Origin: a bacterium
GTDB lineage: Bacteria; Chloroflexota; Chloroflexia; Thermomicrobiales; UBA6265
DNA length: 8,319 bases
Reading direction: 5' to 3'
NCBI GenBank assembly: GCA_029977305.1
Contig: JAPOLF010000088.1
Coordinates: 1 to 8,319 of the forward strand
The translations under genes were made by a program, and so were the position numbers. Every line of letters begins with the position of its first letter. Position 1 is the first letter of the stretch. The notes beneath the pieces are model-generated. The model ran no database searches and was not told where the DNA came from. It saw only the letters and a program-made list of their open reading frames with translations. Shown piece after piece: positions 7,119 to 8,319 of this stretch.

Positions 7119-7158
7119 TCCCAGCAGAGCCAACCGCATCCGATCCTGATACATCCGG
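7119..7158 (-). promoter_or_regulatory. Conserved sigma/anti-sigma intergenic block (copy B)
   Basis: On the minus strand the block begins CCGGATGTATCAG (7158-7146), identical over 13 bases to 1583-1571 in cassette A, and continues as a gapless match (29 of 40 bases by eye). It lies between the sigma stop and the anti-sigma start; its internal ATG is 63 bases before the anti-sigma ATG. Two readings are open: a target promoter or regulatory site of the cognate sigma factor, or a short coding segment (MYQDRMRLALLG), which here is in frame with the anti-sigma gene and would add 21 residues to it. The function is not proven. Confidence 0.45.
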
Positions 7159-7191
7159 TCGGAATTGGCCCGGAGTGCCCGAAACGTGGCG

Positions 7192-7779
7192 TCAGAATGC
7201 GGATTCCACCCCGATCTCCGCCAGCGCCCGCTCCATCTTCTTGAAACACCGGGCCCGCGTCGGCCCGATGCTCCCCACGGCCATCCCGAGTCGCCCGGCA
7301 ATCGCGTGGTAATCCGGCTCGTCCGGTTCGAGGAAGAGCGCCTTCAGCAACTCCCGGCACTTCTGATCGATCCGGTCCAGCGCCTCGCGCACCGCCTGCC
7401 CGCGCTCCAGCGCCTCAACCTCGGTGCTCGACACCTCGATCGGGCTGGCGAGATGCTCACCCAATTCATCGGTCGGCCGGTTCCGCCGCGCCTGCGCCCA
7501 TGACTCCCGCCGCGCCGTCGTGATCAACCACGCCGACAGCCGCGTCTGGTCCTGCAACGACTGAAGGTAGCGGTACAGGATGATGAAGACGTTCTGCGTC
7601 ACGTCCTCGCAATCGCTGGGCGACATCCCCATCCGCCGCGGCACGCTGTACACCAATCGGTTGTACCGCTCGACCAGCAGCGCCCACGCCGTCGCATCCC
7701 CGGCAATGCACGCCTGCACCAACGCCGGGTCGCTCCGGTGCCCGCTTGATTCCTCAGCGTCCTGCTGATCTTCCGCCAC
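7192..7779 (-). CDS. ECF-type RNA polymerase sigma factor (cassette B)
   Basis: A 195-residue sigma-70 family protein of the extracytoplasmic-function type, with only regions 2 and 4. Region 2 spans about residues 33-100: LVERYNRLVYSVPRRMG, then CEDVTQNVF (the usual D-x-E-D-V-x-Q-x-x-F core of region 2), then LSAWLITTARRESW. Region 4 spans about 130-185: REALDRIDQKCRELLKALFL, then a helix-turn-helix, AIAGRLGMAVGSIGPTRARC. The length is normal for the class. Start chosen at GTG 7779 because AGGTGG sits six bases upstream. It is the first gene of a cassette with an anti-sigma-like gene about 100 bases downstream, the usual arrangement for a sigma factor and its inhibitor. Its region 4.2 helix is nearly identical, at DNA level too, to that of the second sigma factor at 1597-2199, so both may read the same promoters. 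No promoter could be recognised upstream; a strong terminator occupies that position. Confidence 0.93.
   Translation of the reverse strand: MAEDQQDAEESSGHRSDPALVQACIAGDATAWALLVERYNRLVYSVPRRMGMSPSDCEDVTQNVFIILYRYLQSLQDQTRLSAWLITTARRESWAQARRNRPTDELGEHLASPIEVSSTEVEALERGQAVREALDRIDQKCRELLKALFLEPDEPDYHAIAGRLGMAVGSIGPTRARCFKKMERALAEIGVESAF
7237..7278. repeat. Near-identical segment shared with the other sigma gene (copy B)
   Basis: This 42-base stretch matches 1642-1683 at 41 of 42 positions by eye. It encodes the recognition helix of sigma region 4.2 (VGSIGPTRARCFKK). Silent positions are conserved as well, while the flanking coding sequence has diverged. Confidence 0.8.
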
Positions 7780-7785
7780 GTTGGT

Positions 7786-7791
7786 CCACCT
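7786..7791 (-). promoter_or_regulatory. Ribosome binding site that sets the ECF sigma start (cassette B)
   Basis: AGGTGG on the minus strand lies six bases before GTG at 7779. It decides the start in favour of this GTG rather than the in-frame TTG at 7794, which would place the Shine-Dalgarno sequence inside the coding region and the start codon in the terminator U-tract. Confidence 0.6.
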
Positions 7792-7833
7792 CAAGAAAAA
7801 ACCGCCCCCTCCACGGTACAGGAGGGGGCGGTT
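7792..7833 (-). terminator. Intrinsic (Rho-independent) terminator after the permease gene
   Basis: The 11-bp perfect inverted repeat CCGCCCCCTCC / GGAGGGGGCGG (7802-7812 and 7821-7831) has an 8-base loop and is extended by two A-T pairs. Read on the minus strand, the stem is followed directly by TTTTTTCTT. This is a textbook terminator oriented for the permease gene, 43 bases beyond its stop. Its U-tract touches the ribosome binding site of the next gene, leaving no space for a promoter between the terminator and that gene. Confidence 0.9.
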
Positions 7834-7875
7834 CGTCGCAACGATCGGTCAGCCGCCACATTGCGGCAGGATTGC

Positions 7876-8319
7876 CTAGTCTGCGGCGCCGAGCACCAAC
7901 ACGCCTTCGGTCTCCGCGGTCAGGTTCGCCTGCCGCACCTTGACCACCGTGTACACGAGCCCGACGATCCAGATCGCCGCCAACGCCAGCAACCCGTAAG
8001 TCAGCGAGGTGCCGGAGAGACCGACCGCCTTCAGTACCGTGCGGCCGTTGGTGAAGATGATCAGGCCACCAACCATCGTGCCGAGAATGCGCGGGTTCAG
8101 GTACTTGACCAGCGTCGCCGCCAACGGCGCGGCGATGATGCCGCCGACCAACAGCGCCCCGACCACCGGCAGCGCCACCACCGAGGTGTCGAGCGCCACC
8201 AAGAAGCCGATCGACGCCGCCAGCGCGACCAAGAATTCACTCGTCGAGACCGTGCCCACCGCCTTGCGCGGCTCCATCTTGCCCGAGGCCAGCAGCGACG
8301 GCGTCGAGATCGGCCCCCA
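7876..8319 (-). CDS. TauE/SafE-family membrane permease, C-terminal part (5' end beyond window)
   Basis: The gene is open at the right edge of the window; 147 C-terminal residues are visible, ending in TAG at 7878-7876. The first visible stretch reads GPISTPSLLASGKMEPRKA followed by VGTVSTSEF, which matches the repeated sequence signature of the TauE/SafE family (sulfite or organosulfonate exporter-like permeases, formerly DUF81). About four hydrophobic segments follow: around FLVALAASIGFLVAL, LPVVGALLVGGIIAAPLA, ILGTMVGGLIIFTNG and LLALAAIWIVGLVYTVV. This fits the second half of an inner-membrane protein of roughly 250-300 residues. A methionine lies 15 codons inside the visible part, but the family signature continues upstream of it, so it is not the start. 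The family is known for export of sulfite, sulfoacetate and related anions; the substrate here cannot be told. A terminator lies 43 bases after the stop, so the gene appears to be a separate transcription unit from the sigma factor cassette that follows. Confidence 0.85.
   Translation of the reverse strand, partial: WGPISTPSLLASGKMEPRKAVGTVSTSEFLVALAASIGFLVALDTSVVALPVVGALLVGGIIAAPLAATLVKYLNPRILGTMVGGLIIFTNGRTVLKAVGLSGTSLTYGLLALAAIWIVGLVYTVVKVRQANLTAETEGVLVLGAAD

Noticed and set aside
7092..7301. Much longer anti-sigma protein starting at 7301
   Set aside because: It would overlap the 3' end of the sigma gene by over 100 bases and has low-complexity sequence there. ATG 7091 has a good ribosome site and aligns with the start of the paralog. 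Only the form from 7154 is kept as an option.
7780..7794. TTG at 7794 as the start of the cassette B sigma factor
   Set aside because: It would begin inside the terminator U-tract with no ribosome site; AGGTGG then GTG at 7779 is a better start.
1..8319. A CRISPR-linked type III-E (Craspase) locus, suggested by TPR-CHAT next to a sigma factor
   Set aside because: No spaced direct repeats, no Cas7-11-like or Cas1/Cas2 gene is in the window. Only the functional analogy is retained.
1..8319. tRNA, rRNA, insertion sequence or transfer signatures
   Set aside because: No cloverleaf-like segment, transposase, terminal inverted repeats or att-like direct repeats were noticed. Composition appears uniform by eye, so there is no sign of a mobile element within the window.

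Overview
The window is GC-rich and gene-dense, and every supported gene is read from the minus strand. It suggests a high-GC environmental bacterium with many ECF sigma factors, such as a member of Gemmatimonadota or a neighbouring phylum (Planctomycetota, Acidobacteriota). That placement rests on gene content and composition only. No rRNA or phylogenetic marker is present.

Layout in the direction of transcription, right to left. (1) 8319-7876: the C-terminal part of a TauE/SafE-type membrane permease, closed by a strong intrinsic terminator (about 7792-7833). (2) Cassette B, 7779-2284: ECF sigma factor, then a small cytoplasmic zinc-finger anti-sigma-like protein, then a 936-residue TPR-CHAT cysteine protease, then an exported S8 subtilisin-like protease whose start overlaps the CHAT stop by one base. 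A GC-rich hairpin (2231-2258) follows. (3) Cassette A, 2199-1: a second ECF sigma factor, a second anti-sigma-like protein of the same architecture, and the start of a second TPR protein collinear with the TPR part of the CHAT protease. It runs off the left edge, so its C-terminus is unseen. No stretch over 100 bases lacks a gene.

The two cassettes are clearly paralogous. They share gene order, a DSWGQ...GFAGVRG segment in the anti-sigma proteins, an almost identical 42-base stretch encoding the sigma region 4.2 helix, and a conserved block (CCGGATGTATCAG) between sigma and anti-sigma genes at nearly the same distance from the anti-sigma start. The simplest model is a tandemly duplicated signalling module. 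In it, a soluble zinc-finger protein holds the sigma factor, a TPR-CHAT protease acts as sensor or executor and may process the anti-sigma protein, and cassette B also makes an exported protease. This recalls, without evidence of shared ancestry, the Craspase system, where a TPR-CHAT protease cleaves Csx30 to free a sigma factor. No Cas gene, CRISPR array or gasdermin-like gene is seen here. The functional links are inference; the gene calls and shared motifs are read directly from the sequence.
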